DNA of 42,725 nt. It comes from an uncultured Bacteroidales bacterium. GTDB lineage: Bacteria; Bacteroidota; Bacteroidia; Bacteroidales; Paludibacteraceae. Where the stretch lies: positions 1 to 42,725 of the forward strand of contig ONPG01000019.1 in NCBI GenBank assembly GCA_900319645.1. The letters run 5' to 3'. Every line of letters begins with the position of its first letter. The stretch's first letter is position 1. This document shows, piece by piece, positions 6,665-16,402 of this stretch. The position numbers and the translations under genes are program-made. A model generated the notes under the pieces. The model did no database searches, was not told the origin of the DNA, and worked only from the letters and a program-made list of their open reading frames with translations.

Positions 6665-7768
6665 CTAATCCACGATAAGCATAGCATCGCCGTAATCGCC
6701 GAAACGATAGCCTTCCTTGACCGCCTCGTTGTAGGCGTTCATCGTCTCCTCGTACCCCGCAAAGGCAGCCACCATCAGAAGCTGGCTGGACTGGGGCATA
6801 TAGAGGTTGACAAAGAACGAGTTGGCCGCCGAGAAATGATAGGGCGGATAAATAAACTTGTTGGTCCAACCGTCGTAGGTCTTGAGCATACCGTTGGTAC
6901 CGACGACGTGCTCCATAGCGCGCATCACCTCTGTGCCCACCGCACAAACACGATGCATCCCTTCGTGGGCTTTGTTGACTGCCTGCACCATAGCATCGGG
7001 CAGGATGATCTGCTCCGACTCCATCTTGTTTTTCGTCAGGTCCTCCACATCAATATCCTTGAAGATACCCAACGAGACATGGCTGGTCATGAAAGTGGTG
7101 TCCACGCCGCGGATCTCCAGACGCTTGAGCAGCTGTTTGGAGAAATGCAGTCCCGAAGCCGGAGCCGCTACGGCACCCACTTTGGTAGCAAAAATAGTCT
7201 GATAGCGCTCGTTGTCCATTTCATCGACGGGCTGGCCGTGGAACAACGTGTTGAACTCCTCGAGCGATTTCTCGTCCATGGGGCGATGGATATACGACGG
7301 TAGCGGAGCCTGTCCCAAGGCATAGAGACGCGGCACGAATTCCTCGTTGTCGTAGTCGGTAAGGAAACGGAAGGTGCGACCACGGCTGGTGGTGTTGTCA
7401 ATAACCTCAGCCACGATAGCCGAATCGCCGTCAAAAGTCAGTTTGTTGCCGATACGGATCTTTCGCGCCGGTTCAACCAGAACATCCCAGTAACGCAAAC
7501 GGTGATTCAACTCGCGGAGCAGGAACACCTCAATCAAAGCGTTGGTTTTCTCCTTGTGTCCATAGAGACGCGCGGGGAAGACCTTTGAGTCGTTGAGCAC
7601 AAAGAGGTCGCCCTCGTCGAAATAGAGCACTGTGTCTGTCACCATCTTGTGTTCCACTTCACCCGTCTTACGGTGAAGCACCAACAAACGGGCGTCATCC
7701 CGATAGGGCGCCGGATACTGGGCAATCAATTCTTCAGGCAGTTTGAACTTGAACTGACTGAGTTTCAT
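6665..7768 (-). CDS. queA: S-adenosylmethionine:tRNA ribosyltransferase-isomerase
   Basis: Transfers and isomerises the ribosyl part of S-adenosylmethionine to make epoxyqueuosine in the wobble position of GUN-anticodon tRNAs. The protein (367 residues from MKLSQFKFKLPEELIAQYP) has the conserved blocks FVLNDSKVFPARLYG, VFLLRELN, TSRGRTFRFL, and AAPASGLHFSKQLL with SHVSLGIF. The frame also has an ATG at 7786 (MYKTND-), giving six more residues; I prefer 7768 because family members begin at MKLSQFKF. The tRNA-Asp of this window has a GTC anticodon and is a natural substrate for queuosine modification. The gene lies between truB and ung in one run. Confidence 0.95.
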   Translation of the reverse strand: MKLSQFKFKLPEELIAQYPAPYRDDARLLVLHRKTGEVEHKMVTDTVLYFDEGDLFVLNDSKVFPARLYGHKEKTNALIEVFLLRELNHRLRYWDVLVEPARKIRIGNKLTFDGDSAIVAEVIDNTTSRGRTFRFLTDYDNEEFVPRLYALGQAPLPSYIHRPMDEKSLEEFNTLFHGQPVDEMDNERYQTIFATKVGAVAAPASGLHFSKQLLKRLEIRGVDTTFMTSHVSLGIFKDIDVEDLTKNKMESEQIILPDAMVQAVNKAHEGMHRVCAVGTEVMRAMEHVVGTNGMLKTYDGWTNKFIYPPYHFSAANSFFVNLYMPQSSQLLMVAAFAGYEETMNAYNEAVKEGYRFGDYGDAMLIVD

Positions 7769-7797
7769 ATCATTCGTTTTGTACATAATCGTATTGT

Positions 7798-8505
7798 TTA
7801 TCTCGTTTCAGTCGGGCACGCTTGCAGTTGTTCTAAAAAAGAATCTATTGTCAAACAGTCCTCAACCCGTGTTTCTCCTACGCGAGTGCGTCTAAGCGCG
7901 GTCAGATAGGCTCCGGAGTTAAGCCGCTCGCCGATGTCACGTGCCAATGCGCGGATATACGTGCCTTTGGAGCACACGACGCGAATCGTCAGCTGCATCT
8001 GCTCAGCATCAAAAGCCAACACCTCAATCTCGTCTATCTTCAGCAGCTTGGGTTTCAGTTCCACCTCTTTGCCCTGTCGTGCGAGTTCGTAGGCACGTTT
8101 TCCGTTGATCTGCACAGCAGAGAACATCGGCGGTACCTGCCACTGCTCGCCCAGGAACTGCGGGATGGTTTCGTCTATCCGTTCGCGGGTAATATGCGCA
8201 GTCGGATAGGTGGCATCCACCTCTTTCTCCATATCGTAGGAAGGAGTGGTGGCCCCCAGTTGGAGGGTGGCAATATACTCCTTGACGTCGTACTGGAGCT
8301 GGTCAATCAGTTTGGTTTTCTTGCCGGTACAGATGATTACCACGCCGGTTGCCAAGGGATCGAGTGTGCCGGTATGCCCCACTTTGAGTTTCTTGGTCCC
8401 CAGTTGGCGGCAGAGCGCATAGCGCACTTTGGCTACCAGGTCAAACGAGGTCCAACGTAGCGGCTTGTCGAACGCCAGAATCTCTCCTGCTGCGAAATCC
8501 CACAT
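7798..8505 (-). CDS. truB: tRNA pseudouridine(55) synthase
   Basis: A 235-residue TruB that makes pseudouridine 55 in the T-loop of tRNAs. Motifs: LAFDKPLRWTSFDLV, VGHTGTLDPLATGVVIICTG (catalytic Asp49), DTTY-region replaced by a normal ATYPTAH stretch, and CSKGTYIRALARDIGE. Start at 8505 (MWDFAAGEILAFDKP) is preferred to the in-frame ATG at 8532, which would overlap uppP. It follows uppP with one base between stop and start, and precedes queA, so the two tRNA-modification genes are coupled. Confidence 0.95.
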   Translation of the reverse strand: MWDFAAGEILAFDKPLRWTSFDLVAKVRYALCRQLGTKKLKVGHTGTLDPLATGVVIICTGKKTKLIDQLQYDVKEYIATLQLGATTPSYDMEKEVDATYPTAHITRERIDETIPQFLGEQWQVPPMFSAVQINGKRAYELARQGKEVELKPKLLKIDEIEVLAFDAEQMQLTIRVVCSKGTYIRALARDIGERLNSGAYLTALRRTRVGETRVEDCLTIDSFLEQLQACPTETR

Positions 8506-8506
8506 A

Positions 8507-9313
8507 CTACACCAGTGTCGTGATAATAGCAATCGAACCCACTATAGTGCAATAGATCGCGAACCACACCAGACGCTGACGGCGGACGATCTCAATCATG
8601 AATTTACAAGCGAGACAGCCGGTAATGAATGCTGCGACAAAACCAACGGCTGCCGGCAGCAGATCGAGTTCGCTTACCACTTCGCCTTTGATCATCTTGA
8701 GCATATCGAGGAAGGCTTCGCCCATGATAGGTATCAGCACCATCAGGAAAGAGAACTGCGCCACGCTCTCTTTCTTCACTCCGCAGAGCAAGCCGGTAGC
8801 GATGGTTGAGCCCGAACGACTCAGACCGGGCAACACGGCACATGCCTGCGCCACACCGATGATGAAAGCATCACTATAACGCACTTCGTGTCCGGAAGTC
8901 TGACGGCGGTTTTGAATCCACTCGCTAAGCGCCAGCAGGAAAGCTGTCACCAGCAAGCAAATGCCCACGAGCAGCAGTCCGTTGCCGAACAGCGCCTCGA
9001 CCTCGTCCTTAAAGAACATACCGACCACAAACACAGGTATCATCGACACAAGGATCTTGGCGGCATAGTCTTTCTCCGAATTCCATTTGAGCGTCGTGAA
9101 CGTGCCGCGGAGCAGCCACGCCACTTCGTTCCACAAGACTACCAGGGTGGACAGGACTGTGGCTGCGTGAACCACAATGGCAAAAGTAAGGTTCTCTTCA
9201 CCGGATGTGCCAAGCAAAGCCTGTCCGATCTCCAAATGACCGGAAGACGAAACCGGCAAAAACTCCGTCAACCCCTGGATGACGCCTAAAACCAAAGCTT
9301 GCAACCAGTTCAT
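8507..9313 (-). CDS. uppP: Undecaprenyl-diphosphatase
   Basis: A 268-residue BacA/UppP membrane phosphatase which regenerates undecaprenyl phosphate, the lipid carrier for peptidoglycan and surface polysaccharides. Motifs: [16 protein letters not shown] (residues ~15-30) and the second half-site [16 protein letters not shown], together forming the inverted-repeat active site; about eight membrane segments. Overlap of 4 bases with the upstream DUF3098 gene points to translational coupling. Bacitracin tolerance is the usual phenotype of overexpression in the family. Confidence 0.96.
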   Translation of the reverse strand: MNWLQALVLGVIQGLTEFLPVSSSGHLEIGQALLGTSGEENLTFAIVVHAATVLSTLVVLWNEVAWLLRGTFTTLKWNSEKDYAAKILVSMIPVFVVGMFFKDEVEALFGNGLLLVGICLLVTAFLLALSEWIQNRRQTSGHEVRYSDAFIIGVAQACAVLPGLSRSGSTIATGLLCGVKKESVAQFSFLMVLIPIMGEAFLDMLKMIKGEVVSELDLLPAAVGFVAAFITGCLACKFMIEIVRRQRLVWFAIYCTIVGSIAIITTLV

Positions 9314-9522
9314 TTTTTCTTAGGGCGATAAAGGATGGCTACTATCATGCTTACGAACCCGAAGAGCGAAATCATCGGGCCGACCGTGATCCGGCGGAAA
9401 GAGAAAATATCCGGGTTGTACACCTCTCCCGAAGGTTCGCCTGTCATCAGGCAGAAACCAAGCACGATGATCAGCACGGAAACGGCTATCAAGATGAGGT
9501 TGAGTTTGGGTAAATGTTTCAT
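9310..9522 (-). CDS. DUF3098 small membrane protein
   Basis: 70 residues with two membrane segments (about 8-28 and 48-65), a central loop [21 protein letters not shown] and a basic RPKKK tail. This matches the Bacteroidota-specific DUF3098, which is usually found between ftsX and uppP as here. No activity is known; the conserved place suggests a role in cell envelope or division work. Stop overlaps the uppP start. Confidence 0.9.
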   Translation of the reverse strand: MKHLPKLNLILIAVSVLIIVLGFCLMTGEPSGEVYNPDIFSFRRITVGPMISLFGFVSMIVAILYRPKKK

Positions 9523-9545
9523 ATTATCAATTCAACTTAAATTTC

Positions 9546-10406
9546 TTAAATCTCGTAGAGCGAGTTATTGTCCATGCGGATATAGCGTCCGGTAGCAATC
9601 AGCGAAGCCCAGAGCGTGATGAGCAATCCCGAGCAAAGGACAACCACACTGACGAAAGCAATGTTCTGCCACGTCAAGGGGAAGAGGAGAATTCCCATCT
9701 TAATCTCGACATAATAGACCACTCCGCTCAGAACCGCCAAAGCGACCAAACCGGCAATAAAGCCCATGAGCATATTGCGCAGCACGAAAGGACGGCGTGT
9801 CACCCACGAAGTGGCACCCACCAAAGTCATCGTGTTGATCAGAAAACGCTGGCTATATATCTGCAAGCGGATCGTATTGACAATCAATACCATAGCCACC
9901 AATAGCAGTACAACTGCTATCACCAGCAGTATCACGGAGAACTCGCTCACGTTGCTGCTCATCAGGTCCGCCAGGTCGCGCGGATAAAGGACTTCGGTCA
10001 CGTAAGGCAGTTCCTCCAGATTGGTAGCCAGTTCCTCCAACTGCTCCGGCGCGCTGTATTGGTCGGAGGGGTGTATCTCGTAGCTGGCGCTGAGGGGATT
10101 ATACCCCAGGAAAGAACTCGGGTCCTCGCCCAGCGTGGCAATATGCTCTTTGAGAGCTTGCTCGCGGGAGATATATTGGAAACTGCTGCAACTGGGGCTG
10201 GCGTTGAGAATTCTCTCCAGCTGGGCACATTGCGTGCTGTCGGCACTCTGCGTCAAGACGGCAGTAAGCGTGATATTCTCACGCATCCTCGCCACGAGGG
10301 CACCGGCAGAAAGGAGGACGATACACTCCAAACCGATCAGGCACAAGACCAGAGCCACACTGACGGCGGCAGTGATATATGAATTTCTGAAACGATGTTT
10401 ACGCAT
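9546..10406 (-). CDS. ftsX: Cell division permease FtsX
   Basis: A 286-residue FtsX (start MRKHRFRNSYITAAVSVALVL): one N-terminal membrane helix, a periplasmic domain (~45-165), then three membrane helices ending in ALIATGRYIRMDNNSLYEI. FtsX works with the ATPase FtsE to activate peptidoglycan hydrolases at the division site; ftsE is not in this window. An in-frame ATG six codons upstream (10424) is possible. The gene starts a new transcription unit after the terminator that closes the gld operon. Confidence 0.93.
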   Translation of the reverse strand: MRKHRFRNSYITAAVSVALVLCLIGLECIVLLSAGALVARMRENITLTAVLTQSADSTQCAQLERILNASPSCSSFQYISREQALKEHIATLGEDPSSFLGYNPLSASYEIHPSDQYSAPEQLEELATNLEELPYVTEVLYPRDLADLMSSNVSEFSVILLVIAVVLLLVAMVLIVNTIRLQIYSQRFLINTMTLVGATSWVTRRPFVLRNMLMGFIAGLVALAVLSGVVYYVEIKMGILLFPLTWQNIAFVSVVVLCSGLLITLWASLIATGRYIRMDNNSLYEI

Positions 10407-10425
10407 ACTATACCCAAAAAGCACA

Positions 10426-10453
10426 AAAGAGGCAGGTAATTGCCTGCCCCTCT
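10426..10453 (-). terminator. Terminator of the gldK-N operon
   Basis: On the minus strand AGAGG-GGCAGG, loop CAATTA, CCTGCC-TCTTTTGTG: a 6-bp GC stem with an A/T extension and a T-rich tail, 11 bases after the gldN stop. It separates the secretion operon from ftsX. Confidence 0.8.
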
Positions 10454-10463
10454 GTTTGGTTGA

Positions 10464-11411
10464 TTAATACTCCCAGAGGTCTTGCTCAAAATTGAGCAAC
10501 TCATTCGCGATACGGCCCTGTTCTTTTTGAGCCTCTTTAGCCGTCTTGGTGTAGTTGGGAATCCAGCGGTTGTACATATTGCCTTCACCTACTATATAAC
10601 TGGTATAGAGGTGTTTCTGGAAGAACTCGTCATATGTCACACGCTTGGTTTCATTGCGATTCGGGATAATATACTGCATAGCCAGATACGGACGCAAGTC
10701 ATCAAACGGAATCCAGAACATGATGGATTGGTTGAGTGATGCCATGATATCCGACTCGTCGCGGGTAGTGATCTTATCTGCCTGCATCGGAGCTATAGCG
10801 ATGATTTTCTGATACATACGCGATGTGTGTTTGTTGAAGAACACAATCTCCTGAATCAGATATTTCAACTGGTTGCGTACCACAGCCTCGAAGCGGTAGA
10901 AGTTAGGCGACAACTCGTCAGCAATACTGTCGTAGTGGATCAGCATGTAGTCGGAGCAGCAAACCTCGTAGTGCATCGGGTCGTCCGAATAGTCTCCCGT
11001 CGGGTCGTCCACCATAAACATCATCGGAATCATATTCTTAGCGAGTTTTTCTTGCTTGAAATTAGGCTTGATCGTACCTTCTTCCTTAGCATAGATAGAC
11101 AAACCATCCACCACTGCATCCGTAATCACTTTGAAGAGGTTACGGTAATCGGCATCGTCCGACTTGGTCGGAAAATAGATCTGATAATTCTGCTTGTAGC
11201 GCATATCGATGATACGATAGACATAGCGCGACCAGATGATATCATCCAGACGATGCTCCACCTGCACAATCGTGTCGTGTGCCTGCGAGTATTCCTCCGT
11301 TTGGATTTTGGCACTACCTAACTCATCGAAGAATGAGATCACGGGGTGTTGTGCCCGAACTGCTACCACGCTGAGCGTAAAGCATACAATTAAACTGAGT
11401 TTCTTTATCAT
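10464..11411 (-). CDS. gldN: Type IX secretion protein GldN/PorN
   Basis: A 315-residue exported protein (signal peptide MIKKLSLIVCFTLSVVAVRA-Q) of the GldN/PorN family. Visible family blocks are DIIWSRYVYRIIDMRYKQN, ADYRNLFKVITDAV, IQEIVFFNKHTSRMYQKIIAIAP and YDEFFQKHLYTSYIVGE. In Porphyromonas PorN sits with PorK in a ring on the periplasmic side of the outer membrane that links to the PorL/PorM motor. It is the last gene of the operon, 12 bases after gldM, and is followed by a terminator. Confidence 0.96.
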   Translation of the reverse strand: MIKKLSLIVCFTLSVVAVRAQHPVISFFDELGSAKIQTEEYSQAHDTIVQVEHRLDDIIWSRYVYRIIDMRYKQNYQIYFPTKSDDADYRNLFKVITDAVVDGLSIYAKEEGTIKPNFKQEKLAKNMIPMMFMVDDPTGDYSDDPMHYEVCCSDYMLIHYDSIADELSPNFYRFEAVVRNQLKYLIQEIVFFNKHTSRMYQKIIAIAPMQADKITTRDESDIMASLNQSIMFWIPFDDLRPYLAMQYIIPNRNETKRVTYDEFFQKHLYTSYIVGEGNMYNRWIPNYTKTAKEAQKEQGRIANELLNFEQDLWEY

Positions 11412-11423
11412 AATCGTATTGTA

Positions 11424-12995
11424 TTAATTCAAGTACAGAATAACCGGTGACAAACGGGTATCTTTTCCGTCCGGACCTTTGGCGCGGATATCATTGATAA
11501 CCACCATAGCTCCGACTTTCAGTTTGCCCAGACGATCCAACTGCTCCTTGGTGAACTTATTGCCACGCGACTCCATAAACATACCATTGACGTTGAGTTT
11601 GAAGCTGGTGATCTGGAAGGGCAGGTCCAACAATCCATCAGGTCCGTAGGATGCCACAATCGTCGAGGCAGTATTGAGCAATGCGCCACGCGAGATCTTG
11701 GAATCGGTAGCGTACTCGGTCTCTCCCGATTTGAAGTAAGCACCCGGTTTGGGCAACGCCTTCACGCGATACTCGCGGCTTCCCATCGGCTGCATTTTGC
11801 CGTCCAACTCTGCGGTTACGTTGATAGTCACACTTTTGGTTGTTTCGTTCGGTTTGATAATCCAATCTCCACCATGTTGCGTAAGCGATGCGCCGGTTGC
11901 CGACACTTTGATTTTATCGTTCGACACACCCGGTACCGAGATGGAGAACTTGTTCTCGTATCCGCGATACATAATGTTCAGGTCGTTGTTAGAGATAGTC
12001 ACAGCCGGTTCACTTACGCTATACTCGCTTTGGAACTGCAGGTTCTGCATCGTACCGGAAGAGGGATCCATATAAGAAATCCAACCTGAGTATTTCTTAA
12101 GTCCCACACTGGTAGCAGCAGCCTCATAGATACCATGATCGTTGATACGCTGACCCTCTACATAGTATTCCGGACGCTGCGTTGAATCGACAGCCGCCAA
12201 AATAATCTGAGCGGTATATTTACCACCACGGATCACGTAGTTGGAATTCGGTATCACGTACGCGTTCAGTTTGTTCACACGCAGGTCACCTGCATCCGTA
12301 CGATCCATCAAATACTGAATCAACTGGCTCTCCGAACTGCGTACATCATTCTGCAACTTGGTCAGGATAGTGATTGATGCGCCCACAGGCATATTGTCGA
12401 ACACGGCAATTTCCCAGTCGCACGAATCCTTCAAGTGGTTGTTGTATCCGCGTTCTGTAGCCAGCGATTTAAGAATAGCATCATGCAACTCGGCATCGTT
12501 CTCCGCCAATTCGGCTGCATAATCACGAAAATATGCCACCATTGATTTCAAAATAGCACCATTGCCTTCTACAATCGCATACTGACCTGTTACATCCAGA
12601 TTGGAGTTTCCCTCGATATGCAAGGTCGGGTCTCCTTCTGTTGCACGGCGTGCATCTACCGCTTTCTGGCCATCCGCCAGAGTCACAATATCCTCTTTGA
12701 ATTTCTGGATATAGTTATACAGCGAGTCGGCACGGAGACGAACTTCCACAGCCTTGTCAAACCACTCTTGCGTTTTCTCAGGGTTGTCTGCGTTAGCAGC
12801 CTGGAAATCGCGGTACAACTTGGCGTTGCGTGTATTGGATGCGGATATCGAAGAGTGCAGACTATTGTCCACTAACGAAAAGCCGTTCAGAATGTCTGCA
12901 CTAACGTTCAACGCCAACATGGCGGTGAGCACCAGGTACATCATTCCAATCATTTTTTGTCTCGGGGTTTCCGGACAGTTTTTTGCTCCTCCCAT
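11424..12995 (-). CDS. gldM: Type IX secretion motor protein GldM/PorM
   Basis: 523 residues: a short cytoplasmic N-terminus with CPETPRQKMIGMMYLVLTAMLALNVSADILNGF as the single membrane segment and start of a long periplasmic part with the usual helical domain (to ~220) and three Ig-like domains. The conserved cysteine/glutamate-containing N-terminus fits GldM. With GldL it forms the proton-driven rotary motor which spans the periplasm and powers type IX secretion (and gliding in gliding species). Normal length; gldL lies 20 bases upstream. Confidence 0.97.
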   Translation of the reverse strand: MGGAKNCPETPRQKMIGMMYLVLTAMLALNVSADILNGFSLVDNSLHSSISASNTRNAKLYRDFQAANADNPEKTQEWFDKAVEVRLRADSLYNYIQKFKEDIVTLADGQKAVDARRATEGDPTLHIEGNSNLDVTGQYAIVEGNGAILKSMVAYFRDYAAELAENDAELHDAILKSLATERGYNNHLKDSCDWEIAVFDNMPVGASITILTKLQNDVRSSESQLIQYLMDRTDAGDLRVNKLNAYVIPNSNYVIRGGKYTAQIILAAVDSTQRPEYYVEGQRINDHGIYEAAATSVGLKKYSGWISYMDPSSGTMQNLQFQSEYSVSEPAVTISNNDLNIMYRGYENKFSISVPGVSNDKIKVSATGASLTQHGGDWIIKPNETTKSVTINVTAELDGKMQPMGSREYRVKALPKPGAYFKSGETEYATDSKISRGALLNTASTIVASYGPDGLLDLPFQITSFKLNVNGMFMESRGNKFTKEQLDRLGKLKVGAMVVINDIRAKGPDGKDTRLSPVILYLN

Positions 12996-13015
12996 TTCCG
13001 ATGAGTATTAATTTT

Positions 13016-13975
13016 TTAACTTAATGCATTAAGCATGTTTCCGTAAACAGCGTTGAGATCAGTTACCTGTTTCTGCAACTGTTGTGCGCCTTTGGCGAAA
13101 GCAGCCTGCGCCTCAGCAGCCTCCTTGGCGAAGGCGATCTGGTTCTCAGCAGCCTGCTTCGTAGCAGCGGTGATGTTCTTCTGCGCCTCGGTCTGAGCCT
13201 TAGCAGCCTCAATCTGACTCTTGGCGATCTCCACTTGGCTGTTCAGCGTCTGCAACTGCAATTCATATACCGAGTTCAGCGCAGCCACGCTCTTGCCTAC
13301 CTGAGCTGCGTTCTTAGCAGCTTGCTCTACGTTATCACCATAAGCTTTGGTCTTAGTAATCACTTGCTCTACCTCGCCATTCACCTTGGTGTAGTTCTGT
13401 GCCAAGGTAGTTGTAGCAGCAGCGTACGAATCGGTAGCAGCTTCAGCAGCAGCCAGTTTCTCGCCCAGTTTGACGCCGGAAGTAGCCACTTTGCCCAGTT
13501 CGCTGAACTGAGAAGCGGTCTTAGCCAGATCGGCGATACCGTCTTTCAATGCCTTGAGATCTTCGTCTTTCAAAGCGGGGACGTCAGCACGCGAAGCCGC
13601 CGAACCTGCTTTAGCAGCCGGAGCCGGAGCAGTACCACCTGTTACGGATGCAAGATCCGGACGAGGGATAGTCAACAGTTTCTCTTTCTCTTCGTCGGTT
13701 ACTGTATGCGGGTCAACCAACTGCGGGAACACTTCCTCCCAGTGGAACGAAGCATGGGGTTTATCCATTACACCGATAAGGAACAGCAACACCTCTGTAC
13801 CCATACCCAGGTTAAGCATCATAGACGCACCGGGATAGTGCTGGATCTTGAACAATGCACCCAAGATTACGACAGCGGCACCTACCGAATAGACGATACC
13901 TACCACACGCTGTCCTTGATACGAATCATACCAACGTGCAAACGCACTCTGTTTTTTAGCTTTTTCTGCAGCCAT
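13016..13975 (-). CDS. gldL: Type IX secretion motor protein GldL/PorL
   Basis: 319 residues. The N-terminal part has two membrane helices (VGIVYSVGAAVVILGALFKI and MLNLGMGTEVLLFLIGVMD) with the intermembrane Glu in GTEVLLF that is conserved as part of the proton path. The remaining ~220 residues are cytoplasmic and Ala/Gln/Lys-rich with a long coiled-coil region (TLNSQVEIAKSQIEAAKAQ). GldL forms a pentamer around a GldM dimer. The C-terminal coiled region is typical in kind for the family. Confidence 0.97.
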   Translation of the reverse strand: MAAEKAKKQSAFARWYDSYQGQRVVGIVYSVGAAVVILGALFKIQHYPGASMMLNLGMGTEVLLFLIGVMDKPHASFHWEEVFPQLVDPHTVTDEEKEKLLTIPRPDLASVTGGTAPAPAAKAGSAASRADVPALKDEDLKALKDGIADLAKTASQFSELGKVATSGVKLGEKLAAAEAATDSYAAATTTLAQNYTKVNGEVEQVITKTKAYGDNVEQAAKNAAQVGKSVAALNSVYELQLQTLNSQVEIAKSQIEAAKAQTEAQKNITAATKQAAENQIAFAKEAAEAQAAFAKGAQQLQKQVTDLNAVYGNMLNALS

Positions 13976-14015
13976 ATTTTTCTAAAAATGAGATTATAGA
14001 TTATGTTTTATATTA

Positions 14016-15362
14016 TTAATCGCCGATATACGAACGAACGCAGCGGAATCCGATATACGGACGGCTCTCGTACTGATACTCGTAGGTACGCACGCCGCAC
14101 TGCATGAAATAACTGATGTCTTTCCAGCTACCGCCTTTGACCACCTTGCGTTTCAAGATGGGCGGGTCAGCCTTACGGGACATATAGCTATAGTCCGGGT
14201 TCAAGTCGTGGATATGGGTATTGGCGGCACTCTGATAAGCGGAGTTGGTCCACTCTGCCACGTTGCCTGCCATATCATACAGACCGAAATCGTTCGGACG
14301 GAACTGCGCTACGCGCATAGTGGTAGTTCCGGTATCGTCCACATACGAACCGCGGTAGGGTTTGAAGTTCGCAAAGAAGCACCCCGATGCATCGCGGGCG
14401 TAGTTGCTACCCCACGGGTACATCGCCATGCGGCGTCCTCCACGAGCTGCGTACTCCCACTCTGCCTCGGACGGCAGACGGTATTCGCATGCGCCCACCG
14501 AAGAGTGCTGGGCATAGTATTTCGTACGCCAGCTGCAGAATGCATGCGCCTGCTCCCAAGTGACACCCACTACAGGATACTCGGAGTAGCCCGGGTGGCT
14601 GAAATACATCTGGAGCATCGGGTCATTGTACGAGAACTGGAAATCACGCGCCCACACCAGCGTATCGGGATAGATACAGATAATCTTATCCGTACGCAGG
14701 TCCTTCGGCGATTTCAGCGGACGATAAATCGTCGAGTCGCGAATACCGCCGTTCGCGTCCACCCAGAACGTGTCCACACGTGCAGTAGATCCGGGAGGAT
14801 AGAGACTCGTTGCCACGTCGAATTTATTACGTTGCGGCAGGGCCTCGTCCATATTCACCCAACTGTAGCGGTAGTGCAGACTATTGGTTTTCAGCGTACC
14901 GTCATCGTAGAACAACGAAGCCAAAGCTTCTATCTCGTCTTCGTCACGGGTGTTCCAAGGCACTTTCTTGCGCCAGTTCAGACGGAAATTGGTTTCGTCG
15001 AAATCCTCATTCTTCGGCTGGATAGCGTACTCTGTTCTTCCGGCAGCCACCAGGTTGGTCATCGCAATCGAATCGCGCACCCAGTTAACGAACTGGTGGT
15101 ACTCGCTGTTGGTAATCTCGGTTTCGTCCATCCAGAAAGCCTCTACGGTCACCATCAGGATGTTGTCCGGTTGCTCAAACACAGCCGACTGCGTGTTCGC
15201 ACCCATCATGAACGAACCTTTCTTGATGAAAAGCATTCCATAGGGATTAGCCTCGCGGAAGACACCGCCATTGCCGCTGCCTACGAGTTCACCCGCAGGC
15301 TTGTTACAACTCGCCAAGGCTGCCGCCAAAGCGATAATTGGCAAAATCTTTGTTACTTTCAT
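14016..15362 (-). CDS. gldK: Type IX secretion lipoprotein GldK/PorK
   Basis: 448 residues with a lipoprotein signal (ALAASCN, Cys19) followed by a formylglycine-generating-enzyme/sulfatase-modifying-factor fold: MLFIKKGSFMMGAN, WMDETEITNSEYHQFVNWVR, YPVVGVTWEQAHAFCSWR, YRLPSEAEWEYAARGG, DMAGNVAEWTNSAY, VVKGGSWKD and PYIGFRCVR. In GldK this fold is structural, building the outer-membrane-associated ring with GldN. First of the four canonical gld genes, 40 bases after the porP-like gene. Confidence 0.97.
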   Translation of the reverse strand: MKVTKILPIIALAAALASCNKPAGELVGSGNGGVFREANPYGMLFIKKGSFMMGANTQSAVFEQPDNILMVTVEAFWMDETEITNSEYHQFVNWVRDSIAMTNLVAAGRTEYAIQPKNEDFDETNFRLNWRKKVPWNTRDEDEIEALASLFYDDGTLKTNSLHYRYSWVNMDEALPQRNKFDVATSLYPPGSTARVDTFWVDANGGIRDSTIYRPLKSPKDLRTDKIICIYPDTLVWARDFQFSYNDPMLQMYFSHPGYSEYPVVGVTWEQAHAFCSWRTKYYAQHSSVGACEYRLPSEAEWEYAARGGRRMAMYPWGSNYARDASGCFFANFKPYRGSYVDDTGTTTMRVAQFRPNDFGLYDMAGNVAEWTNSAYQSAANTHIHDLNPDYSYMSRKADPPILKRKVVKGGSWKDISYFMQCGVRTYEYQYESRPYIGFRCVRSYIGD

Positions 15363-15401
15363 ATTGTTTTAATTGCAATTAATTTCGTTTGTTTATATTG
15401 C

Positions 15402-16367
15402 TTACAAGTATCGTATTGACTTGTATTTGTTGGTTCGTTTGGGTTTGAGGATATCAAATCCGTAAGCCAGGTAAATCTCGTGGCTGCCGTAGCTCTCCAA
15501 AAGGAGTTTGTTGTGTGGCAGTTCGCAGGTGTAACCCAGTTGGAGACCCGAGATGATGTCTATCCCCAGGAGGATGTTGACGCTTCCGGCTATACGGTAG
15601 CCCAATCCCCAGCGGTAGCGGTCTTTGTAGTCGCACATCAGCGTGAGGTTGACGTCCCATCCGCGGAAATCGGTCATCACCATCGCGCTGGGAGTCAGCA
15701 TCCAGTCGCGGTAGTTTTTGAGGCGGAAATGGTAGCCGCCTGTGATGAACATCGTTCCCCGGACGCGCATTTCTTTTTTCTCGCCTTCGGTGCCGCCGCT
15801 CCAGTCCATCTTAGGCATGGTCAGGTGGCCATAGCTGATGCCTGCCCACCATGTCGGAGCTGCGTAATAGACACCCAGTCCCATGTCGAATTTCATGTCG
15901 GACTTGCTGCCGCTCGGCAGAGCCGGATCGCTGGTCTCGTGGTAATCATCCTGCATCTTGCTCAAGTTGATCGAATCGCCCTTGAAGCCCACATTGATGA
16001 ATCCCAGATCCACGCCCAGACTCAGATAACCGCTTCCTAATTTCAATCGGTACGCATACTGCGCGTACAGGGCCTGGTTGGTGAACAATCCGAAACGGTC
16101 GTTCAAAAACCGCACTCCCGCGCCGTGATACGTCTTGCCTATCACAAACGGCGAACTGAAATTGAACCAGGTGCTCATCGGCGCATTGCTAATGTCCACA
16201 TATTGCATGCGGTGCATTCCTGCCACTTTCATCAGGTCGCCTTCTCCTGCCGCTGCGGGATTGTAGGCTGTCGGCAAATACATATATTGTCCCATCTGCG
16301 GGTCAAACTGCGCATAGCACATCGCAACAGACACCAGCCCTATGAATAGAACAACATATCGTTTCAC
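15402..16367 (-). CDS. porP: PorP/SprF-family type IX secretion outer membrane protein
   Basis: About 321 residues. After a signal peptide (VKRYVVLFIGLVSVAMCYAQ) come the PorP/SprF hallmarks: FDPQMGQYMYLPTAYNPAAAGEGDLM, HRMQYVDISNAPMSTWFNFSSPF, and a beta-barrel-like rest ending GFDILKPKRTNKYKSIRYL. Family members are outer membrane proteins that connect to or anchor secreted substrates. There is no ATG at the start: I place it at GTG 16367 because a clean signal peptide follows; a TTG at 16385 would add six residues made from the 7-bp array just upstream. The gene heads the gldKLMN operon, a conserved neighbourhood. Confidence 0.9.
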   Translation of the reverse strand: MKRYVVLFIGLVSVAMCYAQFDPQMGQYMYLPTAYNPAAAGEGDLMKVAGMHRMQYVDISNAPMSTWFNFSSPFVIGKTYHGAGVRFLNDRFGLFTNQALYAQYAYRLKLGSGYLSLGVDLGFINVGFKGDSINLSKMQDDYHETSDPALPSGSKSDMKFDMGLGVYYAAPTWWAGISYGHLTMPKMDWSGGTEGEKKEMRVRGTMFITGGYHFRLKNYRDWMLTPSAMVMTDFRGWDVNLTLMCDYKDRYRWGLGYRIAGSVNILLGIDIISGLQLGYTCELPHNKLLLESYGSHEIYLAYGFDILKPKRTNKYKSIRYL

Positions 16368-16402
16368 GTAATTATCAATTGTCAATTTTCAATTGTCAAT
16401 CT
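16368..16402. repeat. 7-bp-period array between DUF2795 and porP genes
   Basis: Units AATTATC, AATTGTC, AATTTTC, AATTGTC, AATCTTT on the plus strand fill nearly all of the gap between the two genes and end directly at the probable GTG start of porP. Confidence 0.75.

Noticed and set aside
14208-15419. 403-codon open frame on the plus strand
   Set aside because: Antisense to gldK, Arg/His/Val-rich, no recognisable motif; the gldK frame explains the sequence.
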